NCBI RefSeq assembly: GCF_000717175.1 | Contig: NZ_JNYD01000002.1 | Coordinates: forward strand, 372,001-436,000 | Source: Pseudonocardia autotrophica | GTDB lineage: Bacteria > Actinomycetota > Actinomycetes > Mycobacteriales > Pseudonocardiaceae | Length of the DNA: 64,000 nucleotides | Direction of reading: 5' to 3' | Part shown: positions 41,272 to 50,319 of the stretch, piece after piece | Layout: each line of letters starts with the position of its first letter | How positions within the stretch are numbered: position 1 is the first letter of the stretch | Program-made: the position numbers and the translations under genes | The notes under the pieces: generated by a model | What the model was told of the DNA's origin: nothing | Database searches by the model: none | The model's input: the letters and a program-made list of their open reading frames with translations, nothing else

Positions 41272-42186
41272 TCAGGCGGTCACCCGCAGGGAGTCGCGGT
41301 CGTCCACCTCGAACCGGCCGTCGCGGATGTCCGCGGCCCAGGCGGCGGTGGGGACGAGCGCCCCGAACGGGAAGAAGTGCACCGCGCGCAACAGGCTGCG
41401 CGGATCGGCGGCCACCGCGGCCGCCAGGCCGAGGAGGGTCGCGTCGGGGTGGTGGACCGGCGAGGTCGCCAGCTTGAGCACGCTGCCGGCCTGCTGCCGG
41501 AGCACCTTGAGGGACGGCCCCACCCCGCAGCGCAGGCCGTACCGGAGCAGGCGTGCGGGGGAGGTGAGGCCGGGTAGTCCGACGTGGACGGGCACGTCGA
41601 CACCCGCGGCCCGGATCCGACGCTCCCAGGCGACGATCGGTCCGGGGTCGAAGCAGAACTGGGTGACGAGGTGCAGGTCGAACCCGCGCGCCCGGGCGAT
41701 GCCGCACTTCGCGACGAGGGCCCGGAACAGCTCGTCGTCGTCGACGTCGGGGTGCCCCTCCGGGTGGCCCACGATCCCGACGCGGTGGATGCCGGCCTCC
41801 TCGAGGAGGCCGGCGTCGAGGATCTGCGCCGACTCGGAGAACTCCCCGACGGGCGTCGTCAGGGACCCGGCGAGGAGCAGGACGTCCTCGACCCCGGCCG
41901 CGGTGAGGTCGCCCAGCATGCGCTGCAGCGCGGGGCGGTCGGACACGGCCCTGGCCGCCAGGTGCGGCACCGGGCGCAGGCCGGCCTCCCGGACGGTGCG
42001 GGCGACCGCCACCGTGTCGGCCCACGGCTGGTCCGGGAGGAACGTCAGGTAGACGGACGTCCCGCCCGCCAGATGGTCGCGCAGCGGCGGGAGCGTCGCC
42101 GCCTCGCGAGGGGTGATCTCCACGCTGAACGGGAACATCAACCGGCGCACGGCGTCGCTCAGCTCGGCGTACGTGGGTGTGGTCAT
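41272..42186 (-). CDS. Divergent methylenetetrahydrofolate reductase
   Basis: A 304-residue TIM-barrel protein of the MetF family. The N-terminal FSVEITP keeps the catalytic Glu (position of E28 in E. coli MetF). The segment VLLLAGSLTT aligns by eye with the ALRGD motif, so the folate/flavin-contacting Asp120 appears to be Ser. TQFCFDPG corresponds to the conserved TQxxF flavin motif. It lies between ETF alpha and formate-THF ligase. It probably oxidises methyl-THF delivered by the corrinoid system to methylene-THF, the reverse of the biosynthetic direction (inference). Confidence 0.83.
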   Translation of the reverse strand: MTTPTYAELSDAVRRLMFPFSVEITPREAATLPPLRDHLAGGTSVYLTFLPDQPWADTVAVARTVREAGLRPVPHLAARAVSDRPALQRMLGDLTAAGVEDVLLLAGSLTTPVGEFSESAQILDAGLLEEAGIHRVGIVGHPEGHPDVDDDELFRALVAKCGIARARGFDLHLVTQFCFDPGPIVAWERRIRAAGVDVPVHVGLPGLTSPARLLRYGLRCGVGPSLKVLRQQAGSVLKLATSPVHHPDATLLGLAAAVAADPRSLLRAVHFFPFGALVPTAAWAADIRDGRFEVDDRDSLRVTA

Positions 42187-42198
42187 CGCGTGGTCCCC

Positions 42199-43179
42199 TC
42201 AGCCCCGGCGGCGCCGGATCTCGGCGTTGATCGCGGGCACGACCTCGTGCATGTCGCCGATCACCGCGTAGGTCGCCTTGGTGACCATCGGCGCGGCCTC
42301 GTCCGTGTTGACCGCCAGGATCGTCTTGGAGCTCGCGCACCCGGCCCAGTGCTGGATCGCCCCGCTGATGCCGCAGGCGATGTAGAGGTCGGGGGAGATC
42401 CGGCTGCCGGTCTGGCCGATCTGCTCGTGGTGCGGGCGCCAGCCCATGCTGGTGACCACGCGGGAGACGCCGAGCGCGCCGCCGAGCAGCTCCGCCAGCT
42501 CGGCGACACCCGCGAAGCCCTCCGCGCCGCCGGCCCCGCGCCCGGCGCCCACCACGACCTTCGCCGAGGTGAGCGCGCCCGACAGGTCCGGCGCGGCGGG
42601 CTCGGTCGACACGACCCGCGTCACCAGGTCCGCCTCCGTGACCTCCGGGGAGAACTCGCGCAGCGTCACGGACACGGCCGGGACCTGCTCGGCCTGGACG
42701 GCGTGGCCGGCGACGGTGAGCACCGCGGGGCGGAGGGGCAGGAGCATCTCCTCGAGCGCCGCGCCGCCCATCACCTGGCGGGTGACCCGCAGCGCCTCCC
42801 CGTCGTCCTCCGTGCCCAGCCCGACGACGTTCGCCGCCATCGGCACGTCGAGCCGCGCGGCCAGGTGGGCCATGACCTCGAGGCCGCGCGGGCTCCCCGG
42901 GGCGACGACGGCCTCGGCGCCGGTGGCCGCCATCGCGGCCTGCACGGCGGCGGCCCAGACGGCGCCGCCGTAGGCCGAGAAGGCCTCCCCGGTGGCGTGG
43001 TGCACCTCGCCGACGCCGTGACCCGCGAGCTGGTCGGCCACACCGTCCGGGCGCGCGCCGACCACCAGGGCGTGCACCGGGCCCCCGGTCCGCCTGGCGA
43101 GGGTGCGCCCGAACGTGACGGCCTCCAGCGACACCTCGGTCGCCCCCGCCGCGTCGGTCTCCACGAGCGTGAGGATCAT
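42199..43179 (-). CDS. etfA: Electron transfer flavoprotein alpha subunit
   Basis: A 326-residue ETF alpha subunit. The C-terminal FAD domain shows KVVVGAGRGAGGAEGF, GWRPHHEQIGQTGSRISPDL and CGISGAIQHWAGCASSKTI, all typical. It overlaps the beta-subunit gene (ATGA) and precedes the MTHFR-like gene by 12 bases. A dedicated ETF in this operon should accept electrons from the dimethylglycine-dehydrogenase-like protein and possibly from methyl-THF oxidation. Confidence 0.94.
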   Translation of the reverse strand: MILTLVETDAAGATEVSLEAVTFGRTLARRTGGPVHALVVGARPDGVADQLAGHGVGEVHHATGEAFSAYGGAVWAAAVQAAMAATGAEAVVAPGSPRGLEVMAHLAARLDVPMAANVVGLGTEDDGEALRVTRQVMGGAALEEMLLPLRPAVLTVAGHAVQAEQVPAVSVTLREFSPEVTEADLVTRVVSTEPAAPDLSGALTSAKVVVGAGRGAGGAEGFAGVAELAELLGGALGVSRVVTSMGWRPHHEQIGQTGSRISPDLYIACGISGAIQHWAGCASSKTILAVNTDEAAPMVTKATYAVIGDMHEVVPAINAEIRRRRG

Positions 43180-43946
43180 CGGGCCACCCCCAGGCGCTGC
43201 AGCAGGTCGACCACGGCCGGCGCGGCGTCCGGTCCGGCGCCGATCACCTCGACGGTGCTCGGCTGGGCGGGCGGCAGCGTGAGCCGCACGCGGCCCGGGC
43301 CGAGCGGCTCGTGGCGCGGTGCCACGGTCTCGACCGGGATCTTCTTCGCCTTCATCCGCCCGACGACCGACGGGTAGCGCGGCTCCACGCCGCCCTCGAG
43401 CACGGTGACGACCGCGGGCATCGGCACGGCGTAGGTCTCGACGCCGTCCGGCCCGTCGCCGCGCGCCGTCGCCACTCCGCCGTCGACCTCGACCGTGCGT
43501 ACCCCGTTGACGACCGGCCAGCCCAGCGCGTAGGCGAGCCGGACGCCGACCTGGAAGTCACCGGTGTCGGCGGCGTCGTTGCCGAGGAGGATCAGGTCGT
43601 ACGTGCGGCCCTCCGCGGCGTGCGTCTCCACGACGGCGGCGATCTCCCGGACGACGTCCACCGGCCCGTACCCGACCGGGTCGGCGTCGATGTGCACGGC
43701 CGCGGCGCAGCCGACCGCCAGGGCGGCGCGGAGCTGCTCGACCGCCGCCTCGGGCCCCAGGGTGAGCACGGTCGCGGCACCGCCGGTGGCCGTGGCGATG
43801 CGCACGGCCAGCTCGACGGCGCAGTTCTCGTGCGCGCTCACGGTGAACCCGACGAAGCGGGCGTCGACCGCCTGCGCGTCGGACGTCAGCAGCACCTCGC
43901 CCGCGACGTCGGGCACCCGCTTGATGCAGACCAGTACGTCGGCCAC
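43176..43946 (-). CDS. etfB: Electron transfer flavoprotein beta subunit
   Basis: A 256-residue ETF beta subunit. N-terminal VLVCIKRVPD, the NDAADTGDFQVGVRLAYALG nucleotide-binding segment and a conserved Lys-rich recognition loop (GRMKAKKIPVE) are visible. It begins with GTG three bases after the dehydrogenase stop and overlaps etfA. It partners with ETF alpha to pass electrons to the respiratory quinone pool via ETF:quinone oxidoreductase. Confidence 0.93.
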   Translation of the reverse strand: MADVLVCIKRVPDVAGEVLLTSDAQAVDARFVGFTVSAHENCAVELAVRIATATGGAATVLTLGPEAAVEQLRAALAVGCAAAVHIDADPVGYGPVDVVREIAAVVETHAAEGRTYDLILLGNDAADTGDFQVGVRLAYALGWPVVNGVRTVEVDGGVATARGDGPDGVETYAVPMPAVVTVLEGGVEPRYPSVVGRMKAKKIPVETVAPRHEPLGPGRVRLTLPPAQPSTVEVIGAGPDAAPAVVDLLQRLGVAR

Positions 43947-43949
43947 GGC

Positions 43950-46460
43950 TCAGCCCCTGATCCGCTCGTTGGCCGGGTCGAACAGCGGCGTGGCGTCGGC
44001 CGACCCGACGGTCACCGGGTACAGCTCCTCCATGTAGGACACGGCGAGCCGGTTGCCGACCACCGCCTGGTCCGGCGGCAGGTAGGCCATCAGCACGTGC
44101 GTGCCCAGGGACGGCGCCGAGCCCGCCGAGGTGACGTAGGGGTGATGACCGTGCCCGTCCGTCAGCACGCCGCCGTCCCGGGTGAGGATCGGTTCGCCGC
44201 CGAGCATGTAGCGGTTGCGGCCGGTGGCCGACCGGTGGTCGTCGACGGTGAGCGTGCACAGCACCGCCCGGGGCTCGGCCGCGCGCTGGGCGAGGTAGGC
44301 CTCCCGGCCGACGAAGTCGGCGTCCTTCACCTTCGGCCGCGCCATCCCCGCCTCGACGATGGTGCGCTCGCCGTCGAGCTCGAACCCGAACGCGCGGTAG
44401 CCCTTCTCCAGCCGGCCGGTGGTGCCGTAGACGCCGATCCCGACCGGGACGGCCCCGTCCGGTCGCCCGGCCTCGTGCAGCAGCTCCCAGACCCGGGCGC
44501 CCTGCTCCATCGGGACGTAGAGCTCCCAGCCCAGCTCGCCGACGTAGGAGATCCGCGACGCGAGCACGCCGACGCTGCCGACGGCGATGTCGCGGCAGGT
44601 GAGGAACGGGAAACCGGTGTGCGAGATGTCGTCGTCGGTGAGGCGGCCGAGGATGTCGCGGGCCCGCGGACCCCAGATCCCGATGGTGGTGAACGACGAG
44701 GTCCGGTCCACGACCGCGGCGCCGTCGGGCAGGTGGTCGGCGAACCACTTCAGGTCGGCCATGCCGTGGAGGCCGCCGGTGACCACCCGGTACCGGTCGT
44801 GGGCCAGCCGCATCACGGTGAGGTCGGACCGGAAGCCGCCCCGGGCGTCGAGCACCGGCGTGTAGATCACGCGGCCCTCGGCCACGGCGGCCTGCGCGAC
44901 GACGATGCCCTGGATCGCCTGCTCCGCGGCCGGTCCGACGACGTCGAAGATCGCGAAGGCGGACAGGTCGACGATGCCGGCCCGCTCGCGCATCGCGAGG
45001 TGCTCGGCGTTGATGATCGGTGACCACCAGCGGGAGTCCCACTCGTGCTCGCGCGGCATGACCGCGTCGCCGTACTCGCCGAGCAGGGTCTCGTTCGACG
45101 CGTACCACATCGGCCGTTCCCAGCCGACGGTCTCGAAGAACTCGGCGCCCGCGGCGCGCTCGGCGGCGTGCATGGGCGCGAGCCGCTTGCCGCGCTCCCC
45201 GGCCCACTGCTCGCCCGGGTGCACGATGCCGTAGGTCTTGTTGAACGCCTCCGACGTCCGCGAGCGCACGTGGGCGCGGGTGCGCTGGTGCGGGTAGAAC
45301 CGCGCGATGTCGGAGTGGTGCAGGTCGATCTCGGGGTACCCCTGCGTCATCCATTCCGCGACCGCCCGGCCGACGCCGGGACCTTCCTTGATCCACACCG
45401 CCGCCGCCGACCAGAGACCCTTCACCTCGGGCGTCTCGCCCAGGATCGGGGCGCCGTCGGGGGTGAGCGAGAGGAGGCCGTTGATGGCGTAGCGGATCTC
45501 GGCGCCCTCGGCGGCGAGCGCGTCGGGCATGAGCTCGAGCGCCTGCTCCAGCTGCGGGTCGAAGTCGTCGGCCGTGAACGGCGTCTCCGTGGGGGAGAGC
45601 CGGGCCTGGTCGATCGACGGGATCTCCTCCGGGTCCCACAGGATGGGCCGGTGGGCGTAGGAGCCCACCTCCATGTCGGCGCCGTGCTGGCGCTCGTAGC
45701 AGAAGGTGTCCATGTCCCGGATGATCGGGAAGGAGATCTCGCCGGGCCGCTCGGCGAGCTGCGGGATCGGCCCCACCGAGATCATCTGGTGGACGGCCGG
45801 CGTGAGCGGGATCGCCGCGCCCGCCATCCTGGCGAGCTTCGGGCTCCACACGCCGCAGGCGATCACCACGTAGTCGGCCTCGATGTCGCCCCCGGTGGTG
45901 CGCACCCGCCGGATCCGCCCGCGCTCGACGTCCATGCCGATCACCTCGACGGTCGACACGACGGTGAGCGCGCCGAGGGCGAGCGCCGACTCCCGCATCA
46001 ACGTGCCCGCGCGCAGCGAGTCGACCACGCCCACGGACGGCGTCCAGAACGCCCCGAGGATCTGGTCCTTGTCCAGGTACGGGACGCGCTCGACGACGTG
46101 GTCCGGGGTCACCAGCTCGGCCGGGACGCCCCACGCCCGCGCCGACGACATCCGCCTGCGCAGCTCCTCCATCCGCTCCTCGGTGCGGGCGACCTCGTAC
46201 CCGCCGGACTCGGTGAAGACGCCCAGCTCCTTGTACTGCCGCATCGAGTCGAGCGTGAGGTCGGCGATCTCCCGCGAATGGTCGACCGGGAAGATGAAGT
46301 TCGAGGCGTGCCCGGTGGAACCGCCCGGGTTGGGCAGCGGGCCCTTGTCGATCTGCACGATGTCCCGCCAGCCGAGGCGGGCGAGGTGGTGCACGAGGCA
46401 GTTGCCGACGATGCCGGCGCCGATCACGACGACGCGGGCGGTGCGGGGCAGGTTCGCCAT
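43950..46460 (-). CDS. Dimethylglycine/sarcosine dehydrogenase-like flavoprotein with GcvT domain
   Basis: An 836-residue protein matching the DMGDH/sarcosine dehydrogenase layout. An N-terminal DAO-type FAD domain has VIGAGIVGNCLVHHLARLGW (12-31) and a GSTGH motif whose H51 aligns with the His that carries covalent FAD in DMGDH. From about residue 440 there is an FAO/GcvT aminomethyltransferase domain (GIVDLSAFAIFDVVGP, YVGELGWELYVP) that transfers the released one-carbon unit to THF. It is the second gene of the leftward operon and has a strong AGGAGG ribosome site. Likely substrates are N-methylated amino acids such as dimethylglycine, sarcosine or N-methylproline. Confidence 0.92.
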   Translation of the reverse strand: MANLPRTARVVVIGAGIVGNCLVHHLARLGWRDIVQIDKGPLPNPGGSTGHASNFIFPVDHSREIADLTLDSMRQYKELGVFTESGGYEVARTEERMEELRRRMSSARAWGVPAELVTPDHVVERVPYLDKDQILGAFWTPSVGVVDSLRAGTLMRESALALGALTVVSTVEVIGMDVERGRIRRVRTTGGDIEADYVVIACGVWSPKLARMAGAAIPLTPAVHQMISVGPIPQLAERPGEISFPIIRDMDTFCYERQHGADMEVGSYAHRPILWDPEEIPSIDQARLSPTETPFTADDFDPQLEQALELMPDALAAEGAEIRYAINGLLSLTPDGAPILGETPEVKGLWSAAAVWIKEGPGVGRAVAEWMTQGYPEIDLHHSDIARFYPHQRTRAHVRSRTSEAFNKTYGIVHPGEQWAGERGKRLAPMHAAERAAGAEFFETVGWERPMWYASNETLLGEYGDAVMPREHEWDSRWWSPIINAEHLAMRERAGIVDLSAFAIFDVVGPAAEQAIQGIVVAQAAVAEGRVIYTPVLDARGGFRSDLTVMRLAHDRYRVVTGGLHGMADLKWFADHLPDGAAVVDRTSSFTTIGIWGPRARDILGRLTDDDISHTGFPFLTCRDIAVGSVGVLASRISYVGELGWELYVPMEQGARVWELLHEAGRPDGAVPVGIGVYGTTGRLEKGYRAFGFELDGERTIVEAGMARPKVKDADFVGREAYLAQRAAEPRAVLCTLTVDDHRSATGRNRYMLGGEPILTRDGGVLTDGHGHHPYVTSAGSAPSLGTHVLMAYLPPDQAVVGNRLAVSYMEELYPVTVGSADATPLFDPANERIRG

Positions 46461-46471
46461 CGGTGGTCCTC

Positions 46472-47923
46472 CTAGTCGCCCAGCTCGCGGCGGCGCCGGG
46501 TCACGTACTCGGTGAGCTCCTCGCGGATCGCGTCGTCCAGCGGCGGGGGCTCGTACTCGTCGAGCTTCTTGTGCGCGACGTCGCGGGCCCGGGCGGCGGC
46601 GTCCTTGGCGCCGTTGCGCATCCACCGCTCGTAGTTCTCCGAGCTGTTGACGAACGGCCGGTAGAAGCAGGTGCGGAACCGTTCCATCGTGTGGGCCGCG
46701 CCGAGGAAGTGGCCGCCGTGGCGGACCTCGTCGTGCGCGTCGAACGCCAGTGACGCCTCGTCGATCTCCAGGGGCGTGAACTCGTGCTGCAGCATCTCCA
46801 GCACCTGCACGTCCAGCACGAACTTCTCGTAGCTCGTGACCAGCCCGGCCTCCAGCCAGCCGGCCGCGTGCATCACCCAGTTGATGCCCGCGAGGAACGT
46901 CGGGAGCATGGTCATCAACGACTCGTACCCGGCCTGGGCGTCGGGGGTCTGGCTCGCGGTGAGACCGCCGCCCGAGCGCACCGGGAGCCCGAAGCGGCGG
47001 GCGATCTGCCCGGTGCACAGCAGGCCGATCGCGGACTCCGGCGTGCCGAAGCAGGGCGAGCCGGACTGCATGTCGATGTTGGAGAGGAACGACCCGAAGA
47101 TCACCGGGCAGCCGGGCCGGACCAGCTGGGACAGCGCGACGCCGGTGAGCGCCTCGGCGATCTGCTGGACCAGCGTCGCCGGGATCGACACCGGCGACAT
47201 CGCCCCCATCAGCAGGAACGGGGTGAGCACGACGGCCTGGTTGGCCTCGCTGTAGGCGAGCTGCGCCTCCAGCATGCGCTCGTCCCAGCGCAGCGGCGAG
47301 TTGCAGTTGATGATCGAGATCGTGGCGGGGGTGGCCTCGATCGACGCCCGGCCGCCGAAGAGGATCTCGGTCATGGCGATCGTGTCGGCGGCGTTGACCC
47401 CGGACACCACGTTGCCCATGTAGATCTTGTCCGTGAGCGTCTGCAGCGCGTAGGTCATGTCGAGGTGCCGCGAGTCCAGCGGTGTGTCCTCCGGCTCGCA
47501 GATCACGCCCCCCGCCGAGTCGAGGGCGGGGAAGCTCTGGGCGAGGCGGGTGAGGTTGCGGAAGTCCTCCATCTTCGCGTCCCGGCGCACGTCGCCCTCG
47601 CGCACGAACGGCGCACCGTAGACGGCCCCGAACACCATGGCGTCGTCGCCGATGTGCACGGTGTTGGCCGGGTTGCGGGCCTGGACGTCGAACGACCGTG
47701 GCGCCTTGGCGACCTGCTCGAGCACGAAGTCGGGATCGAACCGGACGACCCCGTGTCCGTCCGACTCCTCGACCTTCTGGCCGGCCTGGCGGAACAGCTC
47801 CAGCGCCCGAGCCGACCCGAACTCCACCCCGATCTCGGACACCAGTCGGCGCCAGCCCGCGTCGAGGGTGTCCATCGCATCGGCCGAGAGGATCTCGTAG
47901 CGAGGCATGGTGTTGCGGAACAT
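46472..47923 (-). CDS. Non-pyrrolysine MttB-family quaternary amine:corrinoid methyltransferase
   Basis: A 483-residue trimethylamine methyltransferase superfamily (COG5598) protein. The barrel has SIINCNSPLRWDERMLEAQL, PFLLMGAMSPVS and SQTPDAQAGYES as family signatures. The frame runs through with no amber codon, so it is the non-pyrrolysine class that includes the betaine methyltransferases MtgB, MtpB and MtcB. It should move a methyl group from a quaternary amine to cob(I)alamin on the corrinoid protein at 48790-49455. It leads the operon with the DMGDH-like, ETF and folate genes and faces an IclR gene. The nearby proline dehydrogenase suggests proline betaine, but glycine betaine fits the DMGDH-like neighbour equally. 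Confidence 0.92.
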   Translation of the reverse strand: MFRNTMPRYEILSADAMDTLDAGWRRLVSEIGVEFGSARALELFRQAGQKVEESDGHGVVRFDPDFVLEQVAKAPRSFDVQARNPANTVHIGDDAMVFGAVYGAPFVREGDVRRDAKMEDFRNLTRLAQSFPALDSAGGVICEPEDTPLDSRHLDMTYALQTLTDKIYMGNVVSGVNAADTIAMTEILFGGRASIEATPATISIINCNSPLRWDERMLEAQLAYSEANQAVVLTPFLLMGAMSPVSIPATLVQQIAEALTGVALSQLVRPGCPVIFGSFLSNIDMQSGSPCFGTPESAIGLLCTGQIARRFGLPVRSGGGLTASQTPDAQAGYESLMTMLPTFLAGINWVMHAAGWLEAGLVTSYEKFVLDVQVLEMLQHEFTPLEIDEASLAFDAHDEVRHGGHFLGAAHTMERFRTCFYRPFVNSSENYERWMRNGAKDAAARARDVAHKKLDEYEPPPLDDAIREELTEYVTRRRRELGD

Positions 47924-47979
47924 GTGCTTCTCCGCTCTTGACGTGCTGAGAGACCGGCGTCACAGTAACCGCCATCGTG

Positions 47980-47993
47980 GGAACTCGGGTTCC
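47980..47993. promoter_or_regulatory. IclR-type operator candidate between the divergent methyltransferase operons
   Basis: GGAACTCGGGTTCC has perfect GGAAC/GTTCC arms, resembling IclR-family sites with GGAA/TTCC arms. It lies in the 96-base gap between starts at 47923 and 48020. CATAAT (47993-47998), a good -10 element for the rightward transcript, begins at its last base, so binding would block or contact polymerase. Confidence 0.5.
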
Positions 47994-48019
47994 ATAATGT
48001 GAAACTTTGGACGGCACTC

Positions 48020-48789
48020 ATGGCGGCGCAGACAGGCAGTCAGGCGGTCGAACGCGCGAGTGCCCTTCTCGGCCTCATCGTCGAGTCCGGCGCACCGCGG
48101 ACCTTCAGTTCGCTGGTGGACGAGCTGGGCCTGGCGAAGTCCACGACCTCCCGGTTGCTGCAGGCGCTCGAGCGCAGCCGGCTGGTGTACCGCGACCGCA
48201 CCGGGGCGTTCCGCCCGGGCGCGCTGTTCTCGCTGCACGCCGCCCGGCCGAGCGCGCTGCACGACCTCTCCGAGCTCGCCCGCCCCACCATGGAGCACCT
48301 GTCCGAGCTCTCCCGGGAGACGGTGAACCTCGCCGTGCCCCGCGGCGGCCAGCTCGTCTCGATTGACCAGGTCGACAGCTGCTACCTGGTCGGGGCCACG
48401 AACTGGGTCGGCGTCGACGTGCCCGCGCACTGCACCGCCTCGGGCAAGGTCCTCTACGCCTACGGCGCGCTCCCGCGGCCGACCGGGCAGCTGGAGCGGC
48501 GCACCGCGCACTCGCCGGTCGACCGCGCGCAGCTCGAGCACGCCCTCGTCGAGGTGCGCCGCCGGGGCTGGGCCGCCTCGCTGGACGAGCTGGAGATCGG
48601 ACTCACCGCCGTCGCGGCTCCGGTGCGGACCGTCGACGGCTCGGTCGTCGCCGCCGTCTCGGTCTCCGGGCCCACGAGCCGGATCAACGACTACGGCATC
48701 ACCAGGCTCGGCGACGTCCTCGTCGCCGAGCTGCGCGGGCTCTCCGCGCTGCTGGGGCACCAACCAGGACGGAAGGAAGGCTTCGCCTG

Positions 48790-48790
<1 letters not shown>
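48020..48790 (+). CDS. IclR-family regulator of the methyltransferase island
   Basis: A 256-residue IclR regulator with HTH LVDELGLAKSTTSRLLQALE and an effector domain with PAHCTASGKVLYA and ELEIGLTAVAAPVRTVDG. The ATG at 48020 is preferred; GTG 47999 sits directly on the predicted -10 element. Its stop overlaps the corrinoid-protein start (TGATG), so it is the first gene of the rightward operon. It is in the ideal position to control both arms in response to the methylated amine. Confidence 0.9.
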
Positions 48791-49454
<664 letters not shown>

Positions 49455-49455
<1 letters not shown>

Positions 49456-50318
49456 TGCACACCGTTCTCCGCTCCGCGACCCGCGAGGTCGTCATCGGTC
49501 CTGATCAACCGTTCTGCCTGATCGGTGAGCGGATCAACCCGACCGGCCGCAAGATCTTCGCCGAACAGCTGCGCCGGGGCGATCTGTCGCGCATCGAGAT
49601 CGACGTCGAGCAGCAGGTCGCCGGCGGGGCGACGATGCTGGACGTCAACATGGGCGTCCCGCTCGCCGACGAGGCCGAGCTGCTCGCCAAGGCCGTCACG
49701 ATGGTGCAGGAGCTCACCGACCTTCCGCTGGTCATCGACTCGTCGGTGGTCGAGGCTCTCGAGGCCGGGCTCGCGGCCTACGACGGCAAGGCGCTGGTGA
49801 ACTCGGTGACCGGCGAACGGGAGCGGCTGGACGCGATCCTGCCGATCGTCGCCCGGCACGGGGCGGCGGTGATCGCGCTGCCCAACGAGGAGGACGAGAT
49901 CCCGGACGAGCCGGAGCGCCGGCTGGAGATCACGCGCAAGATCCTCGACATCGCCGTCGGGGAGTACGGCATCCCGGTCGAGGACATCGTGGTCGACCCG
50001 CTGGCCATGCCGGTGGGGGCGGACACGACGTTGGTCCGCACGACGTTGCGGACGATCGAGCTGATCTCCGGCGAGCTCGGCCTGAACATGACGCTCGGCG
50101 CCTCCAACGTCTCCTTCGGGATGCCGGGGCGCCCGGCGCTCGGCGCGACGTTCCTGCCGATGGCCATGTCCTGCGGGCTGACCAGCGCGATCATGGACGT
50201 GCGGTCGCCACAGATCGTCGAGGCGGTCAAGGCCGCGGACCTGCTGCTCGGCAACGACGAGTGGGGCGCGGCCTGGATCGCGCGCGCCCGGGCGGCGGCC
50301 GCGGGGAAGACGGCCTGA
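49455..50318 (+). CDS. Methyltetrahydrofolate:corrinoid methyltransferase
   Basis: A 287-residue pterin-binding barrel of the DHPS-like methyltransferase family (AcsE/MtgA/MtqA type). It shows IGERINPTGRKIF (22-34), GGATMLDVNMGVP, PLVIDSS, ALVNSVTGE and LGASNVSFGMPGRP, which line the folate pocket. It should accept the methyl group from the corrinoid protein and make 5-methyl-THF. The family also occurs in MetH and in acetogens; a stand-alone copy next to an MttB-type system marks a dedicated demethylation pathway. Confidence 0.93.
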
Positions 50319-50319
50319 C

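Noticed and set aside
39591..41477. Long plus-strand open frame opposite fhs
   Set aside because: It mirrors the formate-THF ligase codons and its translation is compositionally biased without motifs.
46472..47923. Pyrrolysine-containing MttB with a read-through amber codon
   Set aside because: The 483-codon frame is continuous with no in-frame TAG, and no pylS/pylT-like genes are seen, so it belongs to the non-pyrrolysine class.
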